Notes: generated by a model not told the origin, from the sequence alone. A stretch of 64,000 nucleotides of DNA from Hyphomicrobium sp. (GCA_016716675.1 JADJVG010000005.1:175474-239473); one strand, 5' to 3'. Counted from the stretch's first letter, positions 28,931 to 36,983 are shown. Program-made: numbers and translations.

Positions 28931-30025
28931 TTACACTTCGGGCTGTGGCACCGCCAGATCGTTAAGATCGAGGGGCCAGGGCTCGGCGTCTGTGCGGATC
29001 GCGGCCCGCAATCGCGCCGAACGGGCACGCGGGTTCACCTCACATTCACCTTTAGAAGGTGTTAACGGTCGTGCGTTAAAAATTTGGAAACTTGGCTGTT
29101 CGCTTTTTATCAATTGCTCCGGCAAGTGCCGCGAACCCCTGGATTCCTTGCCCGAACGACTACTAAAAAATTTTTTAACGATGCGGTCTTCGAGCGAGTG
29201 GAACGTGACCACAACGAGACGGCCACCTGGCTTTAGGATCCGCTCGGCGGCATGCAGCGCGGTCGCCAGCTCTCCCAGTTCATCGTTCACATAAATCCGC
29301 AAGGCCTGGAATGTCCGCGTCGCCGGGTGGCGGCCATCGATCTTACGGCCATGAAACACCCGCAACACGATGTCGGCGAGTTCAAGCGTGCGCGTAAAAG
29401 GCTTCTCGGTGCGCGCCCTGACGATGGCGCGGGCGATGGAGCGCGACTTATGCTCTTCGCCGAATGTATAAATCACATTCGCAATCGCTTCCTCGGAGGC
29501 GGTGTTCACAAAATCGGCGGCGCTTTCGCCGGCGTCTACTGCGTCGCCCGTCAACGGATCGACGGCGACCGACATGCGCATGTCGAGGGGCCCGTCTGTT
29601 TGAAACGAGAAACCCCGCTCGGCTTGATCCAATTGCATCGACGATACGCCGATATCGAGCACAACGCCGTCGACGAAGGGGCCGCTCTCAAGGTCCGCCC
29701 CGCCCTCAGTCTCGGCAGCGCGCGCGAAGGCTTCCATCCGGCTGAAGGGCTGATTGACTATTTTCAACCGGGCTGGAAATTCGGCGAGCATCGCGTCTGC
29801 CGCGCGGACGGCGGTGATATCGCGATCGAACGCCAGCACGCGGCAGTTGGCTGACGCCAATATCGCGCGCGTATATCCGCCCGCGCCGAAGGTGCCGTCG
29901 ATGATGAGCTGTGAGTCTGCTGCGGCTAGGCTCTCGACAACTTCCGAGAGCAGCACGGGGATGTGGCGGTCGCGCTGCGTATCAGTGCTGCGAGGAGCGC
30001 CCCCCGGCACGCCTGCCCGCCTCAT
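28931..30025 (-). CDS. rsmH: 16S rRNA (cytosine-1402-N4)-methyltransferase
   Basis: RsmH (MraW) methylates N4 of C1402 in the decoding centre of 16S rRNA. The 364-aa product shows RHIPVLLSEVVESL, the SAM motif IIDGTFGAGGYTRAIL, DGVVLDIGVSSMQLDQAERGFSF (split here by a family loop), and the C-terminal VVTFHSLEDRIVKKFF. The start overlaps the mraZ stop as ATGA (30022-30025). Confidence 0.96.
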   Translation of the reverse strand: MRRAGVPGGAPRSTDTQRDRHIPVLLSEVVESLAAADSQLIIDGTFGAGGYTRAILASANCRVLAFDRDITAVRAADAMLAEFPARLKIVNQPFSRMEAFARAAETEGGADLESGPFVDGVVLDIGVSSMQLDQAERGFSFQTDGPLDMRMSVAVDPLTGDAVDAGESAADFVNTASEEAIANVIYTFGEEHKSRSIARAIVRARTEKPFTRTLELADIVLRVFHGRKIDGRHPATRTFQALRIYVNDELGELATALHAAERILKPGGRLVVVTFHSLEDRIVKKFFSSRSGKESRGSRHLPEQLIKSEQPSFQIFNARPLTPSKGECEVNPRARSARLRAAIRTDAEPWPLDLNDLAVPQPEV

Positions 30026-30519
30026 TCCCGTGCTCCCCCGTCGCCGCTACTGCCATCGCTGGCCGAGCGGCTCCCTGCTGCGAAGAGTTTTCGTGTAACT
30101 TGCACTTTGTTGCGGGCCTCTTGGCGGCGCTTCTCGAAGCGCTGAGGTTCCCACATTTGAAACTTGTCACCAAGGCCGACAAACGTGACTGCGGCGTCGA
30201 GGCCGGCGTGCGCCCGAAGGCCTTCAGGAACGACGATGCGACCGTCGCCATCGATTGAGAGAATCTGGACGTCGCCGTAGAGCGCGACAGAGAGCTCATC
30301 GCGCTCGTCCGAATAGTCCGGCAGGCCCGAGAGAAGCCCGTCGATCTTTTGCGCAAGTCTTTCGCCGCCCGCATCGAGCGCAGGAGCGTCGAGCGAGGGG
30401 TAGCAGTAGATGCCGCCGGCGTAGCCGTCGCGCTCAAGGACGGCGCGGAAAGACGCTGGGACAGAGACCCGGCCTTTGGCGTCGATCTTATTTGTGAATG
30501 TCGAGACAAAGCGGTCCAT
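30022..30519 (-). CDS. mraZ: Transcriptional regulator MraZ
   Basis: MraZ is a DNA-binding AbrB-fold protein that represses the mra/dcw promoter in characterised bacteria. The start at 30519 (MDRFVSTFTNKIDAKGR) matches the canonical N-terminus; a TTG at 30531 would add four residues. Two half-repeats are visible, DAKGRVSVPASFR (~13-25) and DGDGRIVVPEGLR (~95-107). A Ser/Gly-rich tail follows. The 165-aa length is slightly above that of E. coli MraZ. Its likely binding boxes lie about 150 bases upstream. Confidence 0.95.
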   Translation of the reverse strand: MDRFVSTFTNKIDAKGRVSVPASFRAVLERDGYAGGIYCYPSLDAPALDAGGERLAQKIDGLLSGLPDYSDERDELSVALYGDVQILSIDGDGRIVVPEGLRAHAGLDAAVTFVGLGDKFQMWEPQRFEKRRQEARNKVQVTRKLFAAGSRSASDGSSGDGGARE

Positions 30520-30670
30520 CCCCTCAGCCAAACCTCAACTCGTTCACAATTACGCGCTCACACGGCGCCAGACGCTTCGATGAGGGAGGCCGTGGCGGTC
30601 GCTCAGGGCTGGGCCCTCTTCCAGTCCGGCGCCCTGCCACGGATCCTTACCCGGTGCGGTCGGGCAGAAA

Positions 30671-30710
30671 TGGGATATCATGGGATGCTATGGGCGTCAA
30701 TGGATTATTA
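30671..30710 (+). promoter_or_regulatory. MraZ-type operator: four 10-bp spaced TGG(G) boxes
   Basis: TGGGA, TGGGA, TGGGC and TGGAT occur at 30671, 30681, 30691 and 30701, each exactly 10 bp apart, upstream of mraZ. Characterised MraZ binds arrays of TGGGN units separated by 5 bases, which is the same period. The boxes read on the plus strand while mraZ is on the minus strand, so orientation relative to the gene should be compared with known operators. Confidence 0.8.
30672..30700 (-). promoter_or_regulatory. Putative dcw cluster promoter
   Basis: On the minus strand TTGACG (complement of 30695-30700) and TATCCC (complement of 30672-30677) are separated by exactly 17 bases, a plausible -35/-10 pair with a weak -10. 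It overlaps the MraZ boxes, consistent with repression by occlusion, and would give a leader of about 145 bases before mraZ. Confidence 0.5.
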
Positions 30711-30976
30711 ACCTTTTGCAACGGGCGTGCATTCCTTTCAATCCCACATCTGCCCAGACGCCGCGACGAGCGCCACAACGCTTCCGACCGGCAAGACGTG
30801 AGCGCGTACGCCGCATCCCTATTCTGCCGGAGCCACCTTGCGGGTCGATTAGTCGTGCCCATCTGTCAGTCATGAAATGACGCTGGCGCCCCGGGCTGTT
30901 TGCCGGCTGGGTGCGGCCCCTCAAGGCCGCCATCGCAAACAGCGGACGTCACTGAGACCAGAAAGTGAGGCAAACC

Positions 30977-31561
30977 ATGAGATCAATGTCTGCAATAGCG
31001 GCAGCCGTCCTGATTGCCGGCCTAGCGGCAAGCGGTTCGGCTTTCGCTGGCAATGGCGCTGTCGGCCATTCGGTAGGAAACTTCGGCGGCGCCGGGCGCG
31101 CGCCATCGTTTAGCGGGAACGTCGGCCGCAGCTTTGGCGGGAACGTAGGCCACAGCTTTGGTGCGAACGCGGGCCGCAATTTTAGCATGTCGCCGGCGCA
31201 TATTCGCTCGCCGTCCGTCGGACCAGCGTTTGCACGCCCGTCCCATAACTTCGCGCCCCGCCATATCTCAAGACCAAGCAACCATATCGCTAAGCCGTTC
31301 ACCAACGGCGCCAACAGATGGCAAGGCAAGCCTTATTCGGGCAACCACATAGGCAATCACGGCAATCACCATTCCGGAAACCACCATAACGGCCATCATC
31401 GCAGGCATCGCTACGCCTATTGGTATGGCGCGCCGTTCGTGTTCAACGATTTCGGCTATTCGAACGATTATTATGATGGCGGATGCTCGGTATATTGGAA
31501 CCGCTACGTGCGGACCGGCAATCTGAAATGGAAATATCGCTACTACGACTGCGTCGATTAA
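30977..31561 (+). CDS. Secreted Gly/Asn/His/Tyr-rich protein
   Basis: No named family is recognised. From the ATG at 30977 (AGTGAGG upstream) the 194-aa product has a clear signal peptide ending in SAFA-GNG. Next comes a repetitive segment with near-copies of NVGRSFGG, NVGHSFGA and NAGRNF, a basic Pro/Asn stretch, a histidine cluster (GNHGNHHSGNHHNGHHRRHRY), and a Tyr/Trp-rich end with two cysteines (CSVYWNRY ... RYYDC). It is probably periplasmic or surface-located; the histidines could bind metal, but that is inference. A strong terminator follows. Confidence 0.75.
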   Translation: MRSMSAIAAAVLIAGLAASGSAFAGNGAVGHSVGNFGGAGRAPSFSGNVGRSFGGNVGHSFGANAGRNFSMSPAHIRSPSVGPAFARPSHNFAPRHISRPSNHIAKPFTNGANRWQGKPYSGNHIGNHGNHHSGNHHNGHHRRHRYAYWYGAPFVFNDFGYSNDYYDGGCSVYWNRYVRTGNLKWKYRYYDCVD

Positions 31562-31587
31562 CTTGCGTTTCCCTAGTCGACCTTTCG

Positions 31588-31618
31588 AGCCCGGCCCAAG
31601 CGGCCGGGCTTTTTTTTG
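31588..31618 (+). terminator. Strong rho-independent terminator
   Basis: A perfect 9-bp GC stem (AGCCCGGCC 31588-31596 with GGCCGGGCT 31602-31610) is followed by eight T residues. It ends the secreted Gly/His-rich gene. Confidence 0.95.
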
Positions 31619-31631
31619 CGCGTCCCATATC

Positions 31632-31663
31632 AAAAAAGCCCGCCGCGCTGGTGCGCGGCGGGC
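31632..31663 (-). terminator. Rho-independent terminator (minus strand)
   Basis: A perfect 11-bp stem (31638-31648 with 31653-31663) has six A residues on its left on the plus strand, that is a T run after the hairpin on the minus strand. It terminates the 106-aa secreted-protein gene ending at 31694. Confidence 0.93.
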
Positions 31664-31693
31664 GGACATGTCGAAGACTGTTAAGACGCGACC

Positions 31694-32014
31694 TTAGCAA
31701 CCGCGGCGATCTACGCAGCGATAGAATGAGCGCGTACCCCAGCCATAATCGTACCCGCACGAACGACGGACGTGACGGCAACGACCATAGCGGTGGCCAT
31801 ATCCATATCCGTAGCTTGGTCCGATAATGATGCGCGGGCCGCGCCAATGGTGGCCGCGCCAATGATGGCGATTATGGCGAACTTGCACGACGTCGCTGCC
31901 GGTATCTACTGTGACCGAAACCTTCGGTACGATGGGCGCTGCGACCGAAGGCGTCGAAACAGTAGCGATGCCGAGGGCCATTACGGCGCCAGCAATCAAG
32001 GTGGCAATACGCAT
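31694..32014 (-). CDS. Small secreted His/Gly/Tyr/Cys-rich protein
   Basis: Family not recognised. The 106-aa product has a signal peptide ending in SVAA-PIV, a short polar part, a WRGHHWRGPR segment, the run YGYGYGHRYGR and four cysteines near the C-terminus (RCRHVRRSCGYDY, CVDRRGC). AAGGAG lies just upstream of the start. It converges with the larger secreted Gly/His-rich gene and shares its Tyr/Cys-rich ending, so both may act in the same compartment; homology between the two is not evident beyond composition. Confidence 0.72.
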   Translation of the reverse strand: MRIATLIAGAVMALGIATVSTPSVAAPIVPKVSVTVDTGSDVVQVRHNRHHWRGHHWRGPRIIIGPSYGYGYGHRYGRCRHVRRSCGYDYGWGTRSFYRCVDRRGC

Positions 32015-32414
32015 GAGCGGGACTCCTTCTCATTTCCACGATATGCACGCCCAATAACTTGCGCGTGTTGCCGATAAAATCGCAGATCCAAAGTGAACCG
32101 ACAATGAACGATCGTCCATGTTGCCGAAATTGGTTATCTTTGGCCACTTTGCGCCCAGTTTTGGAACACGTCAGCATAACCTAAAGGCGCGCGGAGACCA
32201 TTGCGTTGTACACGCAGCGATAGCGCGCCACAGACAGACAACTCCGCTGGATTCGGCAAACGTTGTTCTAGAGACGCATTCGAAATGCGGCGTATCCGCG
32301 GAACGCAAGTCGCCCGGCTGCACCCAACATGATCGGGGCAACAAGGGTCCCGCTCACTGCTCGAAGTAAGGATGTTGCGCCTGCGTGACCAATGCCCGCG
32401 CAGATCGCACGCAG
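32015..32414. other. Intergenic region
   Basis: About 400 bp between two minus-strand genes. It has no credible ORF. The only notable element is a near-perfect 16-bp palindrome centred on ACGATCGT (32104-32119), about 90 bases upstream of the 106-aa secreted-protein gene, where an operator could lie. Confidence 0.4.
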
Positions 32415-33647
32415 CTAGTGCCCTGACAGCACCAGCGCCTTGACCGGCAGCAACAAAGCTTGCGCGCGCAGAATGACGGCATGGACGACGCCAACGGCAT
32501 CGACCATGTGCAGATAGAGGCGCGTAAAGATGTTCATGGACTCGTTTGCAAGCCGATCATGATTGCTCGAATAGGCATTGGCGATGCAGCTGCTACCCGG
32601 CGTCACGCCTTCCAAACCGCCTTTATAGAGCGGCACCAGATGGACGAGCAGCGTTCCCGGCTGCGCCAACTGCTGCGCATCCAGCAGTTGCTCACCGGCG
32701 CGCACTTGCCCGGCGGCGATGAAGTCCTGCACGTCGCTAACCACCATGGGAATGACGGTGAGCGGCTTTGAAATGCAGATGACTTCGGCAACCATGCCAA
32801 CTTTCATGACTTGCGCTTCGATCTGCGCGAACCCGGCTTGCAATCTGTTCCGACCGGCATCATCGGGAATCAGAATACCCGCCGGACGCATGAACGGGTT
32901 GACGACGTCACCAACCCTCAAAATGAACTGTTCGACGTGGCCTGAGACGCCCGCATAGACGACAGTCTTGTCGAGCTCGACCTGCGATTGCTTCAGTGCC
33001 GCTTCGGCGCTGGCCTTCTCGGCAGGAAGCAACGTGGAGATGCGTGTTTCGGCGGCCTGTTTCACCGCTTCGGCTGCGGCGACGCCACCCTTGCCAACAT
33101 CAACCGCATTCTGGAGCTTCTCGAGATCGCGCGTCGCGACCACGCCAGGGTTGCGCTGCTGCAGATCGCGCTTAGTGTTCAGCTCATCGAGTGCTTGCTG
33201 GAGCGAGCCCTTTGCCTGCTGAATTTGAGCGTTAGCTGCGGCAATATCGGCCTCGGCCATCGTCATCTGCGCATCGACTTCGGCGATGCGCCGCTTCTTG
33301 GTATCGACATCGGCTTCTTGTCTCGTGCTGTCTAGGCGGAACAGTCGCGCGCCCTTCTCCACGACGTCGGTTGGCTTGACGTAGATCTCGGCGACGCGGC
33401 CATTGGTTTCGGGCACGATCGGCATGGTGCGGAACGACGAGGTGACATTGGCCGCTGTTGGATGATTGTAGAAGATGATCGCGATCAGTAGGACGGTCAG
33501 CATCAAGCAACCCGTGATACCCCAGCGCAATTCGAACCACACCGAATAGAGCGTGATTTCGTGGCCGATACGCTTGCCCTGACGATAGTGGCGATAAAGG
33601 TAGTCCGGCAGAATCGTAACAAGGGAGCACAGGAGAACTTCCAGCAT
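32415..33647 (-). CDS. HlyD-family periplasmic adaptor (YibH/AaeA-like)
   Basis: The 410-aa product starts at 33647; the longer frame to 33767 overlaps the upstream gene and is Arg-rich. It has one membrane helix (ITGCLMLTVLLIAIIFYN, about residues 34-51), then a biotinyl-lipoyl-like hairpin split by a coiled coil: VPETNGRVAEIYVKPTDVVEKG before, and TVVYAGVSGHVEQFILRVGDVV after. These adaptors bridge an inner-membrane exporter and an outer-membrane channel. Here the only neighbour is a small membrane protein in the same operon, an arrangement like the E. coli yibH/yiaV pairs. Substrate unknown. Confidence 0.85.
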   Translation of the reverse strand: MLEVLLCSLVTILPDYLYRHYRQGKRIGHEITLYSVWFELRWGITGCLMLTVLLIAIIFYNHPTAANVTSSFRTMPIVPETNGRVAEIYVKPTDVVEKGARLFRLDSTRQEADVDTKKRRIAEVDAQMTMAEADIAAANAQIQQAKGSLQQALDELNTKRDLQQRNPGVVATRDLEKLQNAVDVGKGGVAAAEAVKQAAETRISTLLPAEKASAEAALKQSQVELDKTVVYAGVSGHVEQFILRVGDVVNPFMRPAGILIPDDAGRNRLQAGFAQIEAQVMKVGMVAEVICISKPLTVIPMVVSDVQDFIAAGQVRAGEQLLDAQQLAQPGTLLVHLVPLYKGGLEGVTPGSSCIANAYSSNHDRLANESMNIFTRLYLHMVDAVGVVHAVILRAQALLLPVKALVLSGH

Positions 33648-33651
33648 CAGC

Positions 33652-34083
33652 TTATACTCCCGGCTTGGGTTGTGGCGGCATCGGCATGGGCGGCTGTGCG
33701 GCCGACGGCTTCGAGCTAGGCTCTGGCCCCTCTTCTGGCGGCGGTTCGATGCCGGCCTGCTTCTCAAGCGACGCCGCGATCCGCTTCAACGGGCCGGTGA
33801 AATCCGGCAGATCAACGAGCGCGAGCAGCAAAGCCGCAACCCAGAATGCGTGCACATGGGTGAACAGCGACAGCAGGCCGAGCACGGCCACGATTTCGAA
33901 CTGCAGCTTTTTATGGCCCATTCGTTCGGGCAAAGAGTGTAGCCGGAAAAACAGGACGCCGAGCACCAGCAGGTTGAAAGTGACGACAAATGTCGTGAAC
34001 ACAAAAAGTATGTCGGTGTCGCCCGGCGCCGTGATGAACCACGGCAAAACGTGCGGCGCGATGGGATTTTGCTCGACAGCCAT
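33652..34083 (-). CDS. Small inner-membrane protein paired with HlyD adaptor
   Basis: The 143-aa protein has two or three hydrophobic helices (ILFVFTTFVVTFNLLVLGVLFF at about 24-45, then IVAVLGLLSLFTHVHAFWVAALLLAL) and a Pro/Glu-rich cytosolic tail (PPPEEGPEPSSKPS...). Its stop is 5 bases before the adaptor start, so the two are co-transcribed. In E. coli a small DUF3302 membrane protein pairs with the YiaV/YibH adaptors; this protein plays the same positional role but I cannot confirm it is DUF3302. Function unknown. Confidence 0.7.
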   Translation of the reverse strand: MAVEQNPIAPHVLPWFITAPGDTDILFVFTTFVVTFNLLVLGVLFFRLHSLPERMGHKKLQFEIVAVLGLLSLFTHVHAFWVAALLLALVDLPDFTGPLKRIAASLEKQAGIEPPPEEGPEPSSKPSAAQPPMPMPPQPKPGV

Positions 34084-34536
34084 AGCAGGTCCCTCTCAAG
34101 AAAATCCCGAGTTACTGACTTTTGATAGAGGTGAGTGTGCGGATCATAACTTAACAAACGTCTTAAAATTGAACGATGCGCGAGCAACGCAATCGATGAA
34201 ATCGACCCTATTGAAATCAGCTTCGAGCCCAATGGTACAGTAGAAAATCAAATTTCGTACGGTTGCGCGGAGATGAAGATCGAAGGGAATGGGTATGTCG
34301 CGGCACCTCATCCCATCATGCCAGTCCACCTAGACCATCATCCCGACAAGGGCGGGGACCGTCGACAAGCTTAAACAAGAACGACCTATAGCGGCGTGGA
34401 TGGATCGCCAGTCACACGGTGATGACGGTTGAGAAATTGCACTTCCGATAATTCGCGTACTGACGCACTTGCACTCACTGCATGGTTAATGCTTTATTAG
34501 CATTTGTTATGAGTGGCGTTGTGTTTGGGGCGTGCG
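34084..34536. other. AT-richer intergenic region
   Basis: About 450 bp, visibly richer in A and T than the core genes. It holds the promoter of the HlyD pair to the left and of the unknown gene to the right. A small inverted repeat (AATGC-TTTATTA-GCATT) lies at about 34490-34506. No convincing ORF was seen. Confidence 0.4.
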
Positions 34537-35199
34537 ATGAGCGGCACATCTTACGATTGGTTCGTTCAGCTATTTCCGTGGATCGCTGACGTTGTGCCAT
34601 GGCTCGTTGCAGCCAAAGGCTTTTTCGACAAAATTGAAAGCTTAGCGCTGTTCCTAGGTCTTTTGTGGGTCGTGCGGTTACTCAAGAAGGAGCGCCTGAA
34701 ACTCAGCAGTCTAATCGACGACCTCGGCCAGCGCGTCGACACCTCCGCTCAAATCGCGAATGCCGCGCGCGAGGCCGCCGAGACCGCTATGTCCCGACCG
34801 GCAAATGGTTCGATGCAAACTCAGGTGGGCAGCACAGCGAACTGGGAAATCATCCGCGAAGATTGGCAACAGACACGTGACCGACTTGAGCTGGCTATTA
34901 GCAAGATCAAACATAAAGCGACGCGCGCCAAATACGGAAAGATTAATCGATATTCCTATGCCGACGTTATCAATCAACTGCGCGAAGATGGTCAACTCAG
35001 ATCGGAAAAAGCTTGGATGGCTTTGCTTAATATGAACCATCGATTTCTAGCTTTGCGAACGCGCACCAACAATATCGGCCCTCACGAGGTTCACGAATTC
35101 AAGTCTTGGCTGAGGGACGTTAACGGCCAATTGCCGAAGCTGCCGCACCCACCCGCGCCTCAGGCACAGGCAGGGCAGATGTTGCAAGCTGCTGAGTAA
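34537..35199 (+). CDS. Unknown membrane-anchored protein (220 aa)
   Basis: No family recognised. The start at 34537 is chosen for GGGG 7 bases upstream; a GTG at 34513 lies in frame. The N-terminus has two hydrophobic stretches (WIADVVPWLVAAKGFF, about 15-30, and LALFLGLLWVVRLL, about 36-49), then a helical segment (LSSLIDDLGQRVDTSAQIANAAREAAETAM) likely to be a coiled coil, and a basic ~120-residue soluble domain (from NWEIIREDWQQTRDRLELAI). A Pro/Gln tail ends it. Codon use is more AT-rich than the flanks, hinting at recent acquisition. Confidence 0.65.
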   Translation: MSGTSYDWFVQLFPWIADVVPWLVAAKGFFDKIESLALFLGLLWVVRLLKKERLKLSSLIDDLGQRVDTSAQIANAAREAAETAMSRPANGSMQTQVGSTANWEIIREDWQQTRDRLELAISKIKHKATRAKYGKINRYSYADVINQLREDGQLRSEKAWMALLNMNHRFLALRTRTNNIGPHEVHEFKSWLRDVNGQLPKLPHPPAPQAQAGQMLQAAE

Positions 35200-35283
35200 C
35201 GCTCAGCGGTGCAGCTCCTTTCGGTTGAGAAATAGCCACGAGATCGACCGAGCCCCGCCCGAATCGGTGGCGACATATGCATC

Positions 35284-35829
35284 ATGAAAAATCTTGCGAC
35301 TTGGCTCGGAAGCCTGCTCTCGATGGTTCTCGCTGCCTTCTTAGGTGCGTATCTCAACTCGATTATTCAGACCGATATTTGGAGAAAAGATAAACTTTAC
35401 TCCATGCGACTGGAGATTTTTGAAAAGCGAAATGAGCTCTTTCGCCTTCTTTCGGAAAACCTCGCTGAAAGTGCAAAATTTGCTTTTCAGTTGAACGGCG
35501 CTACCCCCGAGACCGATAAATTTTCACGTATGGTTTTCTGTGTCGAGCCCTCCAAACGCGCGGAGAATGCGACGTTCTGCAAAGACTTTTCAGCAACCGC
35601 CGACGAACAGGAGAGATTTCGAGAGTTCGCATTGAAACGCGCCCAGTTTCAAACGATGGCCATGATGGCAAACATATATTTCTGCAGAAACACCAAAGCA
35701 GCCATCGCTAGTTTGCCGTCTGGCGGATACTGGTGGAACCTGGATGAAGCAAAGAAGGCGGCGTTGCTGTCAGCCATGCAATCTGAGATGTTCTGCGCCA
35801 TCCAGTTCAGCGACTTAGAATTGCGCTAA
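35284..35829 (+). CDS. Unknown membrane-anchored protein (181 aa)
   Basis: No family recognised. It has one N-terminal membrane helix (LGSLLSMVLAAFLGAYLNSII, about 8-28), a helical amphipathic stretch (RLEIFEKRNELFRLLSENLAESAKF) and four cysteines in the C-terminal part. It lies 84 bases after the other unknown membrane protein on the same strand, and both have AT-rich codon use. The similar layout (anchor, helix, soluble domain) suggests they act together, but that is inference. Confidence 0.65.
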   Translation: MKNLATWLGSLLSMVLAAFLGAYLNSIIQTDIWRKDKLYSMRLEIFEKRNELFRLLSENLAESAKFAFQLNGATPETDKFSRMVFCVEPSKRAENATFCKDFSATADEQERFREFALKRAQFQTMAMMANIYFCRNTKAAIASLPSGGYWWNLDEAKKAALLSAMQSEMFCAIQFSDLELR

Positions 35830-36282
35830 AGCCCTTACTGGCCCTACTTGCAACATCCCCGCTTCCCGCCTATAAACCTCCCACAGCCGCCCGGCGAGGC
35901 ATGCCGTGGCGGTTGTTATGCTTTTGAATAACCAGCGGTTTCCGCAAAAAGCATCCCTTCGCAGGAGAGTGAAGGAGTCTCTGTTTGTCGCTTGCAACCC
36001 CTTTCCGGGAAGCCAGCCGCAGGCGACGGGACACCTCACTTAGGGCCGGAAACGGCCCTGGGCACGCAGCGCCTTGAAGCTCGCCACGGTCGCCGGGACG
36101 TCATCCCGCGCGCTTCGGCTTGTTTCATTCAGCACTGTGCAACGCCATCGCACTTCGGACCACTCGGTCCGAGGCAGCACGGCAGCCCGCGCCTTTGGCG
36201 CGCCCGCGGAGGGCCAGGATACGAAGCGCGCAAGCGCAAGTGTCCGGTGCGGCCCGTGAGCGAATATAAGGACACAAGCAAA
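35830..36282 (+). other. Long structured leader upstream of rpmI-rplT
   Basis: About 450 bp with no credible ORF (a frame open from 35992 runs into rpmI but reads as low-quality sequence). Potential hairpins are at 35889-35913 (CCGCC..CGGC with GCCG..GGCGG, one bulge), 36155-36172 (TCGGACC/GGTCCGA) and 36189-36201 (GCGCC-TTT-GGCGC). It could hold a regulatory leader for the ribosomal protein genes; autoregulation by L20 is known in other phyla, but I cannot match a known leader. Confidence 0.4.
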
Positions 36283-36483
36283 ATGCCTAAAATGAAGACC
36301 AAGAGCGGCGCCAAAAAGCGCTTCAAGATGACCGCCTCCGGCAAAGTCAAAGCCGGTCAGGCTGGCAAGCGTCACGGCATGATCAAGCGGACGGCGAAGT
36401 TCGTTCAGACGGCGCGCGGCACCGGCGTCCTGAACGATTCCGACGCCAAGATCGTCAAGAAGTACATGCCGTACGCTCGATGA
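36283..36483 (+). CDS. rpmI: 50S ribosomal protein L35
   Basis: The ATG at 36283 opens the canonical L35 start MPKMKTKSGAKKRF, with AAGGA about 10 bases upstream. The 66-aa, Lys/Arg-rich product ends in DAKIVKKYMPYAR, as usual. It is followed by rplT after ~108 bases, the standard pair. Confidence 0.96.
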   Translation: MPKMKTKSGAKKRFKMTASGKVKAGQAGKRHGMIKRTAKFVQTARGTGVLNDSDAKIVKKYMPYAR

Positions 36484-36591
36484 GTCTTTGTTTGCGCCTT
36501 CCGACTCGCGTTCCGCGAGCCGGCCGGAAGGCGCGGAGCATCTCATCAGCCCATTCATTGAAGCACATCAAATTCTGAGGAGTTTCCTCTC

Positions 36592-36983
36592 ATGGCCCGC
36601 GTCAAACGTGGCGTTACCGCCCACGCCAAGCACAAGAAAGTACTCAAAGCCGCGAAGGGCTTTTATGGCCGTCGCAAAAATACCATCCGCGTCGCGAAGC
36701 AGGCGGTCGAGAAATCGATGCAGTACGCCTACCGCGATCGCAAGCGCCGCAAGCGTAACTTCCGCGCGCTGTGGATCCAGCGTATCAACGCTGCCTGCGC
36801 GAGCACGGCCTGACCTACGGCCGCTTCATCAACGGCCTGACCAACCTTGGCGTCGAAGTCGACCGCAAGATGCTGTCGGATATCGCGATCAAGGACCCGG
36901 CAGGCTTCAAGGTGCTCGTTGACAAGGCCGCTGCAGCCGCAGCGTCTCCGGTTAAGCCCGGCGATACGCGCAAGGCTGCTTAA
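36592..36983 (+). CDS. rplT: 50S ribosomal protein L20 (frameshifted)
   Basis: L20 is an early assembly protein of the large subunit. The first frame starts with MARVKRGVTAHAKHKKVLKA and runs to WIQRINAA; the second frame supplies REHGLTYGRFINGL and DRKMLSDIAIKDP. The break is at 36795-36797 (GCC-TG-CGC), where one base is missing; restoring it, for example as TTG or GTG, yields a normal ~130-aa L20. rplT is normally needed for growth, so this is probably a sequence error. The C-terminus has an Ala-rich tail. Confidence 0.92.

Larger units (their letters stand above)
30520..30976. other. Divergent intergenic region upstream of mraZ
   Basis: A ~455-bp region between mraZ (minus) and a secreted-protein gene (plus). 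The mraZ half holds the promoter and operator at 30671-30710. The remaining part (30720-30960) shows no coding potential or clear signal except AGTGAGG at 30964-30970, the ribosome site of the next gene. Confidence 0.5.

Noticed and set aside
34144..34329. 61-codon minus-strand ORF in the AT-richer gap
   Set aside because: Composition is protein-like, but it needs a GTG start with no ribosome site and has no recognisable similarity. Left uncalled.
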